A stretch of DNA of 64,000 nt from Macrostomum hystrix (taxonomy: Eukaryota > Platyhelminthes > Macrostomidae), in the NCBI GenBank assembly GCA_950097015.1, contig CATNEN010000029.1:310001-374000 (forward strand), written 5' to 3'. Below the pieces are notes generated by a model. That model was given only the letters and a program-made list of their open reading frames with translations. It had not been told where the DNA came from and searched no databases. Of the stretch, positions 21,401 through 33,418 are shown one piece after another (within the stretch, counting starts at the first letter, position 1; each line of letters begins with the position of its first letter). The translations under genes and the position numbers were made by a program.

Positions 21401-21590
21401 TGTAGCCTAGTGGTTAGAGCGTCGAACTCACGACTCGAAGGTCGAGGGTTCGATTCCCGACTCCACTGCTCTGGACACTTAACTCTGGGGAGTGTGACGT
21501 CACCCCCAGTCCATGGACCGTACAGAAGTATGCAGGCTTGAGATGCGCCGTGCTGTCGGCTGCACATCTGGCCCAATATTGGCAAATAAT
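21401..21590 (+). mobile_element. tRNA-derived SINE, 5' complete, internally shortened
   Basis: Head TGTAGCCTAGTGGTTAGAGC is an A-box-like motif, and GGTTCGATTCC at 21447-21457 is a perfect Pol III B box. The body has CAGTCCATGGACCGTACAG and CTGCACATCTGGCCCAAT, followed by an AATAATAAT tail. Compared with the copy at 61.0 kb it lacks most of the central segment. Confidence 0.8.
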
Positions 21591-21746
21591 AATCAATGAA
21601 ATTAAAATTATTAATAGCTTGCTACGCATTGCAAAAGTACAGCAACACAACATAAACTGCACTGTGGACTCGACCGTGCATTCCATTCGCCAATAACTTG
21701 GGAAGTAAAAGAAAAGCGATGAATTTGTAAACGATTGAAACTGGTT

Positions 21747-24700
21747 TCAAGCGTAAAAGTCAGGATCGTCCGAGTCGTCATCGCTGCCGAATGCCGCCCT
21801 TGCCTTGGCCGTGCGCCTGCGCTTCCTGGCCGGACGGGCTGACCCGCCGACCGCCCCCGCCGGCTTTGACGCCTTCGGCGGCTTCCTGTCAACGGGCGAA
21901 GCGACGCCGCTGGCAGAGTTGCCAGCCGAGGCTCCGGCAGAGGCGTCCTCGTCGAACTCCAGGCTGTCGCCGACAATAATCGCCGGATCGGCGCTGTCGT
22001 CGAAGCCGGAGGCTGCGGCAGCCCGTTTGTTCTCCTTGCCGGCAGACCTGGCACCGGCCTGCCCGGATTCGACCTGCTCGCTCTCCAGTTTCAGCAGCAT
22101 CTTGAGGCCCTTGGAGATGCGCGGATGCAGCTGCTCGGCCTTGCCAGCCTGGTAGCAGGCCGGGCAGCACCAGTAGTTGGGCATCTGGTCCGAGCGGAGA
22201 TCGGCGGTGACGAAGGCCGAGTCGAATGGCGCAGTCTCCAGCCGGCGGACACAGTCCGGGTGCAGCAGGCGCCAACAGACGCCGCACTCGAACAGATCCT
22301 GGTCTGGGTCGTAGTTGTCCTCCTCCTTCTCGACTTCGTTGAATTTTCGCGCCTCCCGGCATAGGAAGCAGGCCGCCTTGGCAGGCAGACTGCAGGCGAT
22401 GCACTGCTTCTGGATGCAGCACTGCTTGAGGATGCCCTGCCCACCGTACTTCATCATGTCTAGGCAGAAGACGCACTCCCGACAGTCGAGACGGCGGCAT
22501 GGCTCGCATAGGCGGCAGCGAACCCGACGATGAATGAACTTGTCAGTTGGCAGCTTGCTGCTCCGTATTCCACTACCGGCCTTCCGGCCGCGGCCGCCAC
22601 CGGCGCCTCCTTTTAACTGCCTGAAGTGTCCGGCGGCCTCTTTAAGCATGCCGGCTGGCCAGCGAATCACAGGGGCGCCGGTGCAGGCGTCCTCTGGCGT
22701 GTCAGCCGCGTGCTCCTCAAGCAGCTCCTGGATGTCGTCAAGCAGGCGGTCCGGCTCTGGCAGGTCACAGGGCACTTCGCGACGATTTGGCGGCAGCGGC
22801 CGCAGCCATTGCAGAAGTAGGCGAAGGCCCTGCAGCTCCGCCTGAGTAAGCGCCTGAGCAGTGCGATGGAAATGCATTAGGTTCAATTTTGACACTGCTT
22901 CAATTGGAAACTGGCACTACTTCAATCGAAAACTGGCACTACTTCAATTGAAAACTGGCACTACTTCAATTGGAAACTGGCACTACTTCAATTGGAAACT
23001 GGCACTACTTCAATTGAAAACTGGCACTACTTCAATTAAAAACTGGCACTACTTCAGTTGAACTCAAGCCCAGCAGAGGCCGTGCTGTCCAGTCTCACCT
23101 GTCCAGGCTGATGCGAAGTCTTCAAATCGGTGCCGTACTCAGCCATGCGCTCGGCATAGGCGGCCAAATCCTCGCCATCCTCTTTAGCCGGCACAACGTG
23201 CTCCCGGCGCATCAGACAGCCAGCGTAGCGGGCCAGCACGTACCAGTGCAGCTGCATGAACAGAGGAAAGCGGAACTGGCGCTTAACCCGGGTCTTCTCT
23301 TCCAGCTCCCAAACGCGCAGCTGCAGCTTGATGTTGAACGAGTGCAGGTAGTTGCCGCCAAACACTAGCGAGTCCTCCGGTGTGTACACTGCGTGCATCC
23401 AGCCGGTGGGGACAAAGAATGTGTTGCCAGGCTCCAATTCAACGCGTTGGCACTTCTCCACCTGTTTCACGGATGAGATAGGATAGCAGGTAACACCAAG
23501 CATTCTAAATTACAATGAGTTTAGAATTAAGCTGGCAGGAGCTTCAAGAAATTCAAAGCTGGTAAATAGCAAGCTTCTAAATATTCAAAGCTGGTAAACA
23601 CCACCTTCTAGATATTCAAAGCTGGTAAACGCCACCTTCTCAGATATTCAATGTAGGTAAACACACCTTCTAGATATTCAATGCAGGTAAACACACCTTC
23701 TAGATATTCAAAGCTGGTAAGTACAAAATTCTAGATATTCAATGCAATTAAACACCACCTTCTAGATATTCAATGCAGGTAAACACCACCTTCTAGATAT
23801 TCAAAGCTGGTAAACACCACCTTCTAGATATTCAAAGCTGGTAAGCACAACATTCTAGATATTCAATGCAGGTAAATACCACCTTCTAGATATTCAAAGC
23901 TGGTAAGCACAAAATTCTAGATATTCAATGCAATTAAACACCACCTTCTAGATATTCAATGTAGATAAACACCACCTTCTAGATATTCAATGCAAGTAAA
24001 CACCACCTTCTAGATATTCAAAGCTGGTAAGCACAACATTCTAGATATTCAATGCAAGTAAACACCACCTTCTAGATATTCAATGCAGGTAAACACTACC
24101 TTCTAGATATTCAATGCAGGTAAACACCACCTTCTAGATATTCAAAGCTGGTAAACACCACCTTCTAGATATTCAAAGCTGGTAAGCACAACATTCTAGA
24201 TATTCAATGCAGGTAAACACCACCTTCAAGATATTCAATGCAGGTAAACACCACCTTCTAGATATTAAATGCAAGTAAACACCACCTTCTAGATATTCAA
24301 AGCTGGTAAACACCGCGCGAACTGCTGGCATGTCCATAGAAGGCAAGCTAGCTCTTCAAATACAGATTTATCTTAATGACGGGAAGTTAGGGTATCCAGA
24401 AGCCCAGCTGGACCCGGCAACTCACCATGTCGCCAAAGAATGTGGCGTCCTGCCTACCGGACAAAGTCCACTGTTCGAACAGTTGAATGTTTCGCTCAGT
24501 TGGCGGCACGAGCCAGAATACCTTGCGGCCACGCAGAATGTGATACCAGACACTTGTACCGCCCATGTCGATGTGCCAGTCAGTGTAACAGTCGGCTACA
24601 CTCATTAGCACGTACTTGCGCACCTTTGGATAGAACATAGTATCCATGGAGTTCAAAGCGTCCATCTGTTTCTCGCGCAGGTATGGCGGCCAGGCGCGAT

Positions 24701-25169
24701 CGATCCAGTCAATCTGGCGCACCACGGTCGGACTCTCCACATAATTATCTAGCTTGGTGTGCGAGAACTCTAGGCTGATGACATTCAGGATCCGGTCTCG
24801 GTTGGGATCGGTGTAGTAGTCAGTCCACTGGCGCATTGTCATGACCAGCGCCTGTTGGGTACGCACGTCCATGACGTCAACTGGGCGCCTGGCGCCAACC
24901 ATGAGCTTGACATCGGCCACAGTGAAGGAGTCAGATGGTACTCGCAAGCCTAGACCAGTTTTAGTGCGAAACAGAAGCGGATTGCGAAATCCGTCGCGCT
25001 GCAGCTCGGCCAGGCCGAAGCCTTCGCCGCTGTCGCGAATGTCAACAAATGAGGCCGAGTAGCGGTCCGAGTTCAGCTTCGCCTCCAGGTCCCACTCGCG
25101 CTGGCCGTCAATCAGAGGATCATAGTCGTCCTCTTCGGGTGTTTTGCGCTTTAGACCAGGACGCACCAT
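21747..25169 (-). CDS. KDM2: KDM2-type JmjC histone demethylase (JmjC-CXXC-PHD)
   Basis: Exons on the minus strand are 25169-24426, 23461-23099 and 22853-21747, all phase 0, giving 737 residues. KDM2 enzymes are nuclear Fe(II)/2-oxoglutarate dioxygenases that demethylate H3K36 and bind unmethylated CpG. The JmjC domain shows LMSVADCYTDWHIDMGGTSV with iron ligands H199 and D201, the third ligand H271 in GWMHAVYTPED, and K216 as the likely 2-oxoglutarate contact. The CXXC finger (about 476-522) has CRLCEPCRRLDCRECVFC and KYGGQGILKQCC. A PHD-type finger follows (about 531-603). The protein then ends in a low-complexity acidic and basic tail. The F-box and leucine-rich repeats found at the C-terminus of vertebrate KDM2A/B are absent from this exon. 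Catalytic residues are intact, so activity is expected. Confidence 0.92.
22890..23055 (-). repeat. 22-bp repeat filling KDM2 intron 2
   Basis: Seven to eight copies of a unit containing TTCAATTGGAAACTGGCACT on the plus strand occupy most of the 245-bp intron between exons 2 and 3. Confidence 0.9.
23570..24318 (-). repeat. 31-bp minisatellite filling KDM2 intron 1
   Basis: About 24 copies of a unit containing CTTCTAGATATTCAATGCAG followed by GTAAACACCAC, alternating with a variant ending AAGCTGGTAAGCACAA. It makes up most of the 964-bp intron. Confidence 0.9.
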
Positions 25170-28124
25170 GCTGGCAGGTGTTTAAAACTGGAAGGATAGT
25201 TTTTCGGAATAATAAATGATTTTTCATTTAGCTATTAAATGATCATTTGTTTCGAAAAAAGTGATTTCTCTCTTAATTCAGCAAACTGATACTGCTTTTC
25301 TTTCATCTTAAATAATAGGCTAGATTTGCTCTAATCTATTTATAGATTGCTTAACTAGCCTAGAATAAAGTATAATACATTCAGTCTTGCGAAATCCAGC
25401 TGTCCTAGAACTAAATCAAGCTAGCAAACACAATCTCGAGACTCGAATTATTGAGTAATTGAGTATTGAGTAATCTTACCAATTCCCGAATTGCTTAGCT
25501 AATCTAGATGCATCTATAGATGCAACATACAGTATAGATACTTTTTTCGAAATCTAGCTAGCTAAATCTAATAAAATTGATTACCAAAATATTTTATCTT
25601 GCTCACTGCAAATAAAGCTAAAACCTTAACATTTATTAGCATTAAAAAAATTTGTAATACTGGCCAAAGAATTGGTAAGCTCTAGCTATGAATTTAAACA
25701 GAGACAAATAGCTAGCTGCTTCTAAAACAAAAGTCGAACATAATAGCGAATTTATAACTGTAGCTTGCTTCGAACTAAATTGTATAGCCCTGGCCCAGTC
25801 TATGACTATGGTTTCGAATTTATGATAACTTTTATTGGAACTGTTGAATTTGCTAATCAATTCATAACATGAGCGATTATATGATAAATGAATGTTGAAC
25901 ATATATAATTGTTTACCATAGCTTATCTCGAATCTATTGTTTGCACATTTTAAATGAAATAAGTAGCTATAGCTATTCTATTAATAGCTACAACACACTA
26001 TGAGCATTAAAGAAAACATTTTTGCAGATACTGAGATACCTCAATAAGTCCTTGATGCATAAAAACGTAGCCTAATAGCTAGTTAGATAAGTTAAGAACA
26101 ATTGTTCTCAATAGTCTTCATTTCGTCAGAACAACCAATTGATGACTTCTGACTCGAAATTGAAAAAAATCATAGCAAAAAAGTGAAACTACATTACAAT
26201 AGCATGTAAGTTCTAGAGTTCAACAGTTTATAGAATGTTGAGAAGTTTTACAATGTATAAAACATTTTTTTGAAATATGTTTTGCAGGTTTTTGTGTTAT
26301 TAAAGTGTGAAACTTTTGTAGACAATTGTGACTTAAAACAATGAATAATAATTAGTGCGTCACTGCAACACACTACGTGTAACTCTACTAAAAGTAGGCA
26401 TACTAACACTATTATTGTAAATATGAAAGGCATGCAACTCTTAAGGACGAAATGGAATTAGTCTTTAGTGGCACATTATTTTTGCTAAGACAACCCAATT
26501 ATATTGTTATTGAATATATTTTCTCTACTATATTTTTCTACTAAGGAATGCATTGGAAGGTGCTTAAAATTGTTCATGACGTTTATAATTGTAAAGTTTT
26601 CAAAGCTGATGATTAATTCCCAAAAGGTTAGGATTTAACTGAAATATACATGTACCCTTTAGATAAAGTCATAAACATCATAACACTTTCTTGCACAAAA
26701 GATTAATGTACAAAAACTCAGCCGCGACAGGCTTAAGAACTAAAAGTGAATGAAAGCACATCATTTTTTATTTACTATTAAAATGGAAGTTCAAACTGTA
26801 CATGGTGGAATGATTTTTCATTTCTGAAGCGTAGCATTAAAACAAACTTTATAAACTAGAATGGACCAAACCGACACAATGTTCTTAATAACGAATACGG
26901 CAATATCTAGCAGAAACATATTATATAGTTGAAAATGCTGCTTCAAATAGTCGAATTTATGGTATCACTTGATGGCATTGATTTGATAATTGAAAACCGA
27001 TATGTAATTTTTGAAGCTGGTCCAATTTACTATAAGCTAACCAAAAGAGTAAAAGCGTATTTTAGGTAGTAAAGACGAATTTTTTAAGCCATGCTAAAAG
27101 CATAATAAAAAACAATTATATTAAGAATATCTTGCTGCATATAGCTCTCGTAAAGCATGTTTTAAATCGACATATATGTAGATGTGCTTGTCTGTGCAAT
27201 TGCACACAGTACTTTGAACAGCAAATGAACTAAAGTACTCAGTTTAAAAAAACACTAAAAGTTAATTAATAAATATGTTTTTAGACTAAAAATCCAAGGC
27301 AAGATCATAGCTTATACAAGTTGGCTGCATGGTCAGTGAAAAAACGAGGCTTAACCCATAAGATGTAAAAAGTTCGCATGTGAAAGCCCATGACAAGAAG
27401 ATCTTTTTCTAGCACTGGCCCGATCCCTGGTAAAAGCTTCTACAGCATTTACACGTAACAGTGTTTCATGCATGCAACAAAGCATGATACGTGTACACAT
27501 TACATTTTGTATTTTACAGTATTTGATTTGTATGTTAGCGATATGATAAATTCATAATGATCGATGTCGTTCCCATTTCGTGTACTTTCCTTCCCATCAT
27601 AAGGTAAGTTAAACTTTTTTTAAAAAATGTAAGCAAAATATAAAGTGAAGGATTATGTATATAAGTATCCAACAATGGGTAATATTTCGCCTGCGTATCT
27701 CTGTCATTAAAAGTGCATTTTTGTTTAGAACAATTTTTTAATTAGACCTAGAAGCGCCTATTTCAAATTCTGACGTCTGACTTATTATAATAGTTTGACT
27801 GATAGACAACAAAATTGCATGCGCGAAAAAATCTTTGCTCGTTCACTATGATAATAATCAGGCATGAAATATTGGAATCAGAATATGATAATTCTAACTA
27901 AAAACGAAAGTTAAACTTTTAATCATGAAATAATTCATTATTGATTATTTCACTCGATAAGTACAAGTACTAACAAAGTACTAACATCAGCTTAATCTGA
28001 TGTTATAGTACTTGCGAAAAACACAACCTCCGTTTCATACAAACACATTCATTAAACTTTTTCCAATTAGTATAAGAAAGAGTATAAAATAATGTATAAA
28101 AATTCTTCACAACTAAATTATGTA
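25170..28124. other. AT-rich gene desert
   Basis: About 3 kb of strongly AT-rich sequence with repeated CTAGCTA-like words near 25300-26100 and no domain-like frame on either strand. The first 100-200 bp should contain the KDM2 promoter or leader, but no TATA element stands out. Confidence 0.5.
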
Positions 28125-28470
28125 TCCCGGGGATGCCTCGATGCGAGGCCTGGAAATCCCACGGTGCTGATCCCAAGATGGAAGGGGATCAGGCCCTATA
28201 CTCCCCCATGGAAGCTGGTTTTCTGGTCCGATTGGCCAAGGTCCCATTGTCTACTCTAATTCTAGCCAGGGAGTTTTATGCTTATAGAGACTTCTTAGAG
28301 TATAGTTCTGCCACCACCACTTGCGGTTCTATAGAATCCATAACTAAAATCTAACGAGGCCGGGGGCCCCGCGGTAGCGCTGGGCATCTACTGTGCTGGG
28401 CATCTACTGGGTGTCCCAGCTGGTCAGTGCGGAAGCAGGTCTTGCGCATTGGCCGGGGCTTCTTTTATAC
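28125..28470 (+). other. GC-rich, hairpin-rich island, possible structured RNA or element remnant
   Basis: It is sharply more GC-rich than the surrounding desert. It holds several perfect hairpins: GCCTCG-ATG-CGAGGC near 28137, CTGATCCC/GGGATCAG near 28165, and a GCTGGGCA/TGTCCCAGC stem near 28394-28423. A 17-bp tandem duplication of GCTGGGCATCTACTG occurs at about 28379-28411. The right edge ends in a T-rich CTTCTTTTATAC, which could stop Pol III. A 73-codon frame at 28133-28354 shows no recognisable domain. Strand and function are not established; a transposon remnant is an equal possibility. Confidence 0.3.
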
Positions 28471-29708
28471 TTTACAATATCCTATAACCTTTAACTGGGA
28501 ATAAGGCATTTGCTGAAGTTTAAATATCGATGTTCAATCCAATTCTTACTAGCTAGGTCTGCGCCGCGCTTAGTTGGAGAAAGTCTATAGCCTCGTATTA
28601 ATGCGGCGCTGTGTGCAAACAGTGTATTACTATTAGTATTATCATACCGATTTTCATTAGAGTTAAATTATACATTATATTAATTCTATCAACAACCTTC
28701 CTCTCAGATTGCAGTGCACGTGACATACGGTTTCTTCTCAGTAACCTGCATGCTTAAATGAGCGGGGAAAACTAAAAAGAAAAGTAAATAGATTTAGCGA
28801 TTCAATTACCTACGAGCAATGGCTCCACACAATTGGCAATTATTTATTGGAATAGAAAAATAATAAGGGAAATTATGCTGTCCAATGCGGTCAAAAGCAA
28901 AATAACAAATACCTACTAATTGAGTCGGGCTCCACCAGATGCAGCTGGACTCGGCTGTACTGCACGGTCAGGTGGCTGGGCGCAAGGTCGACCGTCGTTG
29001 TTCAACGGCGAATTGTCTTGCCCTGACGACTCGGGGGATGGGGGAATTACTATATCAGGGATTTGGGGACTCGACATAAGGGAATAACTTTGGGGAAGGG
29101 GGGATAAGATTTATTTTAAGCTTGGAGGGTGGCGGCCGGGCATGTGAAATCACGTAATAGTAAGTTGCGCATTAATTATTACTTTGCTTAATAAATTGAT
29201 TTATCTATTTTATAAACTTTATCTAAATTATCTCAATTTATGAAAATACTCGTCCTAATTAGAATACATTGAGGAGATACATAAATTAAAGTTAAATTGG
29301 GGAAAGGTACTATGGGATTCGCGTGAAATATTTAAAGGACATTTGTAGGTTAAGCTCGCGCGTCACGCTTGAGTGAACCTGAACAATGGAAAGCGGATGT
29401 GAGGTGGGCGTTTTGAGGGGTCTTAGCGATCATCAAGGCGATGACTCATCAAGTCATGCGTTTTGACCACCCAGTATGTCCTCAAGGGCGGTGGGAGAAG
29501 TACTTTTACAAGTCTACGGGATGGAATGTTTGAATTCAACGATCGTTGATTTGTTGCAAAGATAAAATTCGGCGCTTTAAAATGACACCAATAACTTGAC
29601 TCATTTGCTGCTTGACCTGCAAAGCTTCAGATTAGAGAAATTTCGGCGTTTATAACGGGGAAATTTGCCGGAAATTTTCGTTTTTCATGAAACGCCTTTC
29701 AGTTCCAC
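28471..29708. other. Intergenic, with a second GC-richer patch
   Basis: Mostly AT-rich. About 28925-29110 is GC-rich with no long frame, and 29340-29510 is moderately GC-rich. I recognise no gene or known element. Confidence 0.4.
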
Positions 29709-29717
29709 TATATATAA
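29709..29717 (+). promoter_or_regulatory. TATA box candidate of a compact gene
   Basis: TATATATAA lies 70 bp upstream of an ATG, so initiation would fall near 29740, leaving a leader of about 40 nt. Confidence 0.4.
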
Positions 29718-29778
29718 TTTAGCTTTTGCGGCAGCTTGAATTGTAAGCATTTCACTATCACTGCTAGCTAGCTGAGCC

Positions 29779-29943
29779 ATGCAGAGGCGTGGAAGAAGCG
29801 GTCAGCGAGTTAATTAATATAAATTGATCTTTTGTTCTACAGCAGCAATTATTAAGCACGATCGAGAGCGCGGATTCAGGTCCACTCGGCCTCGGCCCGA
29901 ATCGAGCTTGCAGGACAAGCAAGAACATGAAAAACTTGAGTAG
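29779..29943 (+). CDS. Possible 40-residue basic protein from a compact two-exon gene
   Basis: ATG at 29779 in GAGCCATGC context starts MQRRGRS. Splicing out 29801-29842 (42 nt, GTCAGC ... TTGTTCTACAG) continues in frame with AAIIKHDRERGFRS and a highly charged end, stopping at TAG 29941-29943. A TATA element lies upstream and AATAAA lies 36 nt after the stop, so all parts of a gene fit in about 280 bp. Cautions: the donor is not GTRAGT, the intron is very short, the unspliced frame ends after 12 residues, and the product matches no family I recognise. Confidence 0.25.
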
Positions 29944-29978
29944 TCCTGCAAGATTACTCTAGTTGTCCACAAAGAAGA

Positions 29979-29984
29979 AATAAA
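29979..29984 (+). promoter_or_regulatory. AATAAA polyadenylation signal of the candidate compact gene
   Basis: Canonical hexamer 36 nt after the candidate stop codon. In AT-rich DNA such hexamers also occur by chance. Confidence 0.3.
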
Positions 29985-32900
29985 GGATTAGATGAAATTG
30001 GCTGACTATGACTCAAGCCCAGAGTACACTATATACTACAAAGTACTCTAAAGTAATTTATTTTATAAAAAGACAAATGATCGATACAACGTGGAAAAGC
30101 ACATTCCATATTCTTACAAATGCCGATACAGTAGTGCAGTTGCTGGCACTCAGGATACTCGATCATATAATTAGTAAGCCGATAGATTCGCCTTCGCTAG
30201 TTTCGCAGTGCACTTGCGTGTCAAAGATTGGAACTTTGTAAGAAGTTTCAGCGTAATATGCGAAACTGTGTTTAAATAATTAAGAGCGGGACACCGAAGT
30301 TATGCCGTACCCTTGAGCAGACCTGCGGCAGTGGATACAGAAGATTCGCGAGCTCTTTTGCTGAGCAACGCTGATTTCTTACTAGTAATTATTAAATGCC
30401 CCTTAGCTGTGTTTTGTTTGGCCCAAAAACCTTAAAGCATGTGTTGCCAAAATTGACTTCGTCGTTTTTACCGATAAATGTTATTTTCAAAATTCTTTTC
30501 TTTTGTTCAAAGCAGAATTAGGGAAGTGTTATTGAAACGTAAGCTGCAAGCTACGCGGCCTTGTGATATCCATATTGACGCAGAAAAAAACGATTTTGTA
30601 TACCGTATTTAGATGATTTAGTAAATTTGATCCACGAACACATTTTCAAATGTCCTTCTAAATTAGACTCAACTTTTTACTTTGTCTATCTAGCTACCTA
30701 TATTATATTATAGGCCCTATGTAATAGTACCGACATGTGTCACAGTTTTGCAAGTTACATTATTTTTATGTAAGCCTTTAATATTGTTTACAATGAAAAT
30801 TTACTATTTTGTTTTGCTTTGTTTTTTGTGAGAGATAGCTAGCTACCTATATATGTTAATGGCTTATGACGGCATGTCAATTAGCATATGAATAGCCGAA
30901 GCTTATGCTAATTCAATTTATAATGTTTATGTAGATACATGTAATCATATAAACATAATTAGCACCCAGATAGGATGTTGCAGACTACATACTACACATA
31001 ACTTGCTAATTGACTAGTTAATTATATATGTTGTTTAATGTTTAATTGACCCTATTAAGCATACCAATTTAATAACCTTATGCCTATAGATTGCTAGGCC
31101 TGCCTTCTGGCAATCCTATAATTATTTTGCTGATTTGCTACTTAAATTAGTTTTCTGCTTAAATCCAATTCTTCTATATTATTATTGATGTCTAACATTA
31201 CAAAATCAGAAATACAACAATTTCCCATGTATATACATATGCAACACCCAACTGACCTGGCCAAATCTGCTGGCTAAACCTGGCCAATAAGTAACAAGGC
31301 CAAGTAAAGTAAGTTGCAAAAAACAACTGATTGAAGGCAAAAAACAAGTCCAAGAGACAAAGTGAGAAAAAATAAAGCACAAAAAGAGAGATAAAAACTA
31401 AGAGAAGAATTATAGAAAAGACAAGGATATAGAAATAGGATCACAAAACATGTTCTTAGGCCAGTCATAAATAGAACAAAGAAACAAACTAAATTGTAGA
31501 TAAAAGATAATAAAGTTGTAGATAAGGAAAATTGACTTACAGTTAAAAGCAAAATAAATTTCAGGGGAGAGAAAACTAAGTCACAGTTGAGAGAAAACAA
31601 ATTTACAGATAAAGGAAAACTAAGCCATAGTAAGCCACTAAGCCTCTGTTTTTCTTCTCTTTTAGGGGAAAGCTAAGTCATGGATAAGAGACCCACAAAG
31701 TTTGCTAACTTCCCAAATATGGTAAACTTCTATAGTCTATTTTAGCTGACTTATCTCTAAGGTGACAGAAGGTGTCAATTTCCCCAAAGCTAGAATATTT
31801 TGTCTATATGCTATGATTTCATCTCCATGTTCAATAAGATATCTAAGAAATGAATAATATGTAGCTTTTTTGTGGATGTAACTTTATAGTTTACATACTT
31901 TGCATAGATTGTATAAATTGAAATAATCTAACTGCACCTTTCCTATACCTCAAATGGCTGTAGGATAATCTTGCAACAGAAATACAATTGCCTTTTTACA
32001 AGATTAAAAATTATTGTAAAAATAATGGACAATTATTCTATTGTCCATCAATGCATCAGATTCTGCATTTGATTAACTCAGCTCAAATCCAATCAAATCA
32101 GCTCAAGTTGCTGCTAAACTTATAGCAAGTAGGTCATAATTTTGATTTTAAATTGTAACTTCTTTTAATGGTTACCATTTATTTTTTTTTTATAAAAAGC
32201 CTCATCACTAAGTATCATGAATCATTGTATTCATGATAAAAATTGTCTTTAATCCTATCAAAAATATACAGCAATGTATGTCACATTTTTGTGTTAAAAA
32301 ACAAAGTTGCATAGCTGGCTATGATTCTGGAGGGTGTATATGTGGTAGCATTAGCATGTACAAGCGTACTACCAGCAATTTTTTTTAGTTTTATTGCCAT
32401 ATAATCACTACCTGATAATAATTGTAGCTACTGTTTGAATCAAACAGTGGACAAATGGTATTACTTTAAATTTTAAATGAGGGTTCTTGTTATAAATAAA
32501 AAACATAAATAGTGACAAAAATGTTAGCAATACCATTGTAATTTGTAGTATGCCTTAAATAGCTATATTTGCACCTCCCTTAAGCTATTGTTCCTAACTT
32601 GAGCCAAGTCCCCTAGGCTATTGTAGCCTTTTTAAGCCATAAACATTTCTTGATGCCATATGAGCATACAATTTTAGGCAATATTCGAGATTTCCTTGCA
32701 TTATTATATCTTTTGAGTTAGACTATTCTTTATATGCATTAGGTAAAAATATACACTGGGTAAAATCAATGTACCTGGTTAAAGTCAAGACTAAATTGCA
32801 CAAAAATCTAGACTACTGACGCTATGGTGTATTCTTTTTTATTCTTAATTTCCTTATGTTAAGATTAAAATATTTTAATATGTCATATGAATTTAAAACT

Positions 32901-33098
32901 ACTTAAAATATGACAGGCTTTTTTATTATTAAATTATATGATACCTTCTTTGGCCACTGCTTATGAAACTGATTAACCATGCCCAACACTATAAATTAAG
33001 TATAATATTTGCAAGCTTAATTTCTAAATTATGTAATAAACATGTTAAGATAGGCCTATCAACGGTTATAAGAAACCAGTGCTGGTAACTATGCATAT
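29985..33098. other. AT-rich intergenic region, no gene seen
   Basis: Only short random-like frames. The stretch 31300-31680 is purine-rich on the plus strand with loose GAGAAAACTAAGTCAC-type repeats. Confidence 0.5.
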
Positions 33099-33174
33099 TG
33101 CTTGGACTGGAAGCATCGTACAGAGCGTCAGGCGTCAGTGGCGGCAGAACTAGTTGGCAACTGCAATTGCCACC
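33099..33174 (-). repeat. Perfect 76-bp inverted copy of ILRUN-like coding sequence
   Basis: Base for base, this is the reverse complement of 33902-33977 inside the ILRUN-like exon 1. Read on the minus strand it encodes GGNCSCQLVLPPLTPDALYD in the same register. It lies about 245 bp upstream of that gene's start codon. Confidence 0.97.
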
Positions 33175-33418
33175 TTCTCTTTGCAGGACTGCAATTTCCA
33201 TGTTCAGACAATGCTATTAATTGTGCAAATAAAAAATGTCCCAAGCCTGTCCCTAAATGTAGGGAATAGAAGTGGGCAAAGTTTGTTTTCAAAGTTCTAT
33301 TCTTTTGCTGGCACTTGCTTATATCGATAATTTATGTAGCATTAATTTATTTCACAAATGCCGTTTTCTAATTTGCAGCTTCCTGCTTAAAAAATCGAGA
33401 AAAACTTGGTTGTCGGAA

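Noticed and set aside
28133-28354. 73-residue ORF in the GC-rich island
   Set aside because: No recognisable domain, and the hairpin structure of the DNA suggests a different role; not enough to call a gene.
32989-33201. Minus-strand ORF containing an ILRUN-like segment
   Set aside because: The similarity is only the 76-bp inverted copy; flanking residues are unrelated, so it is not an independent gene.
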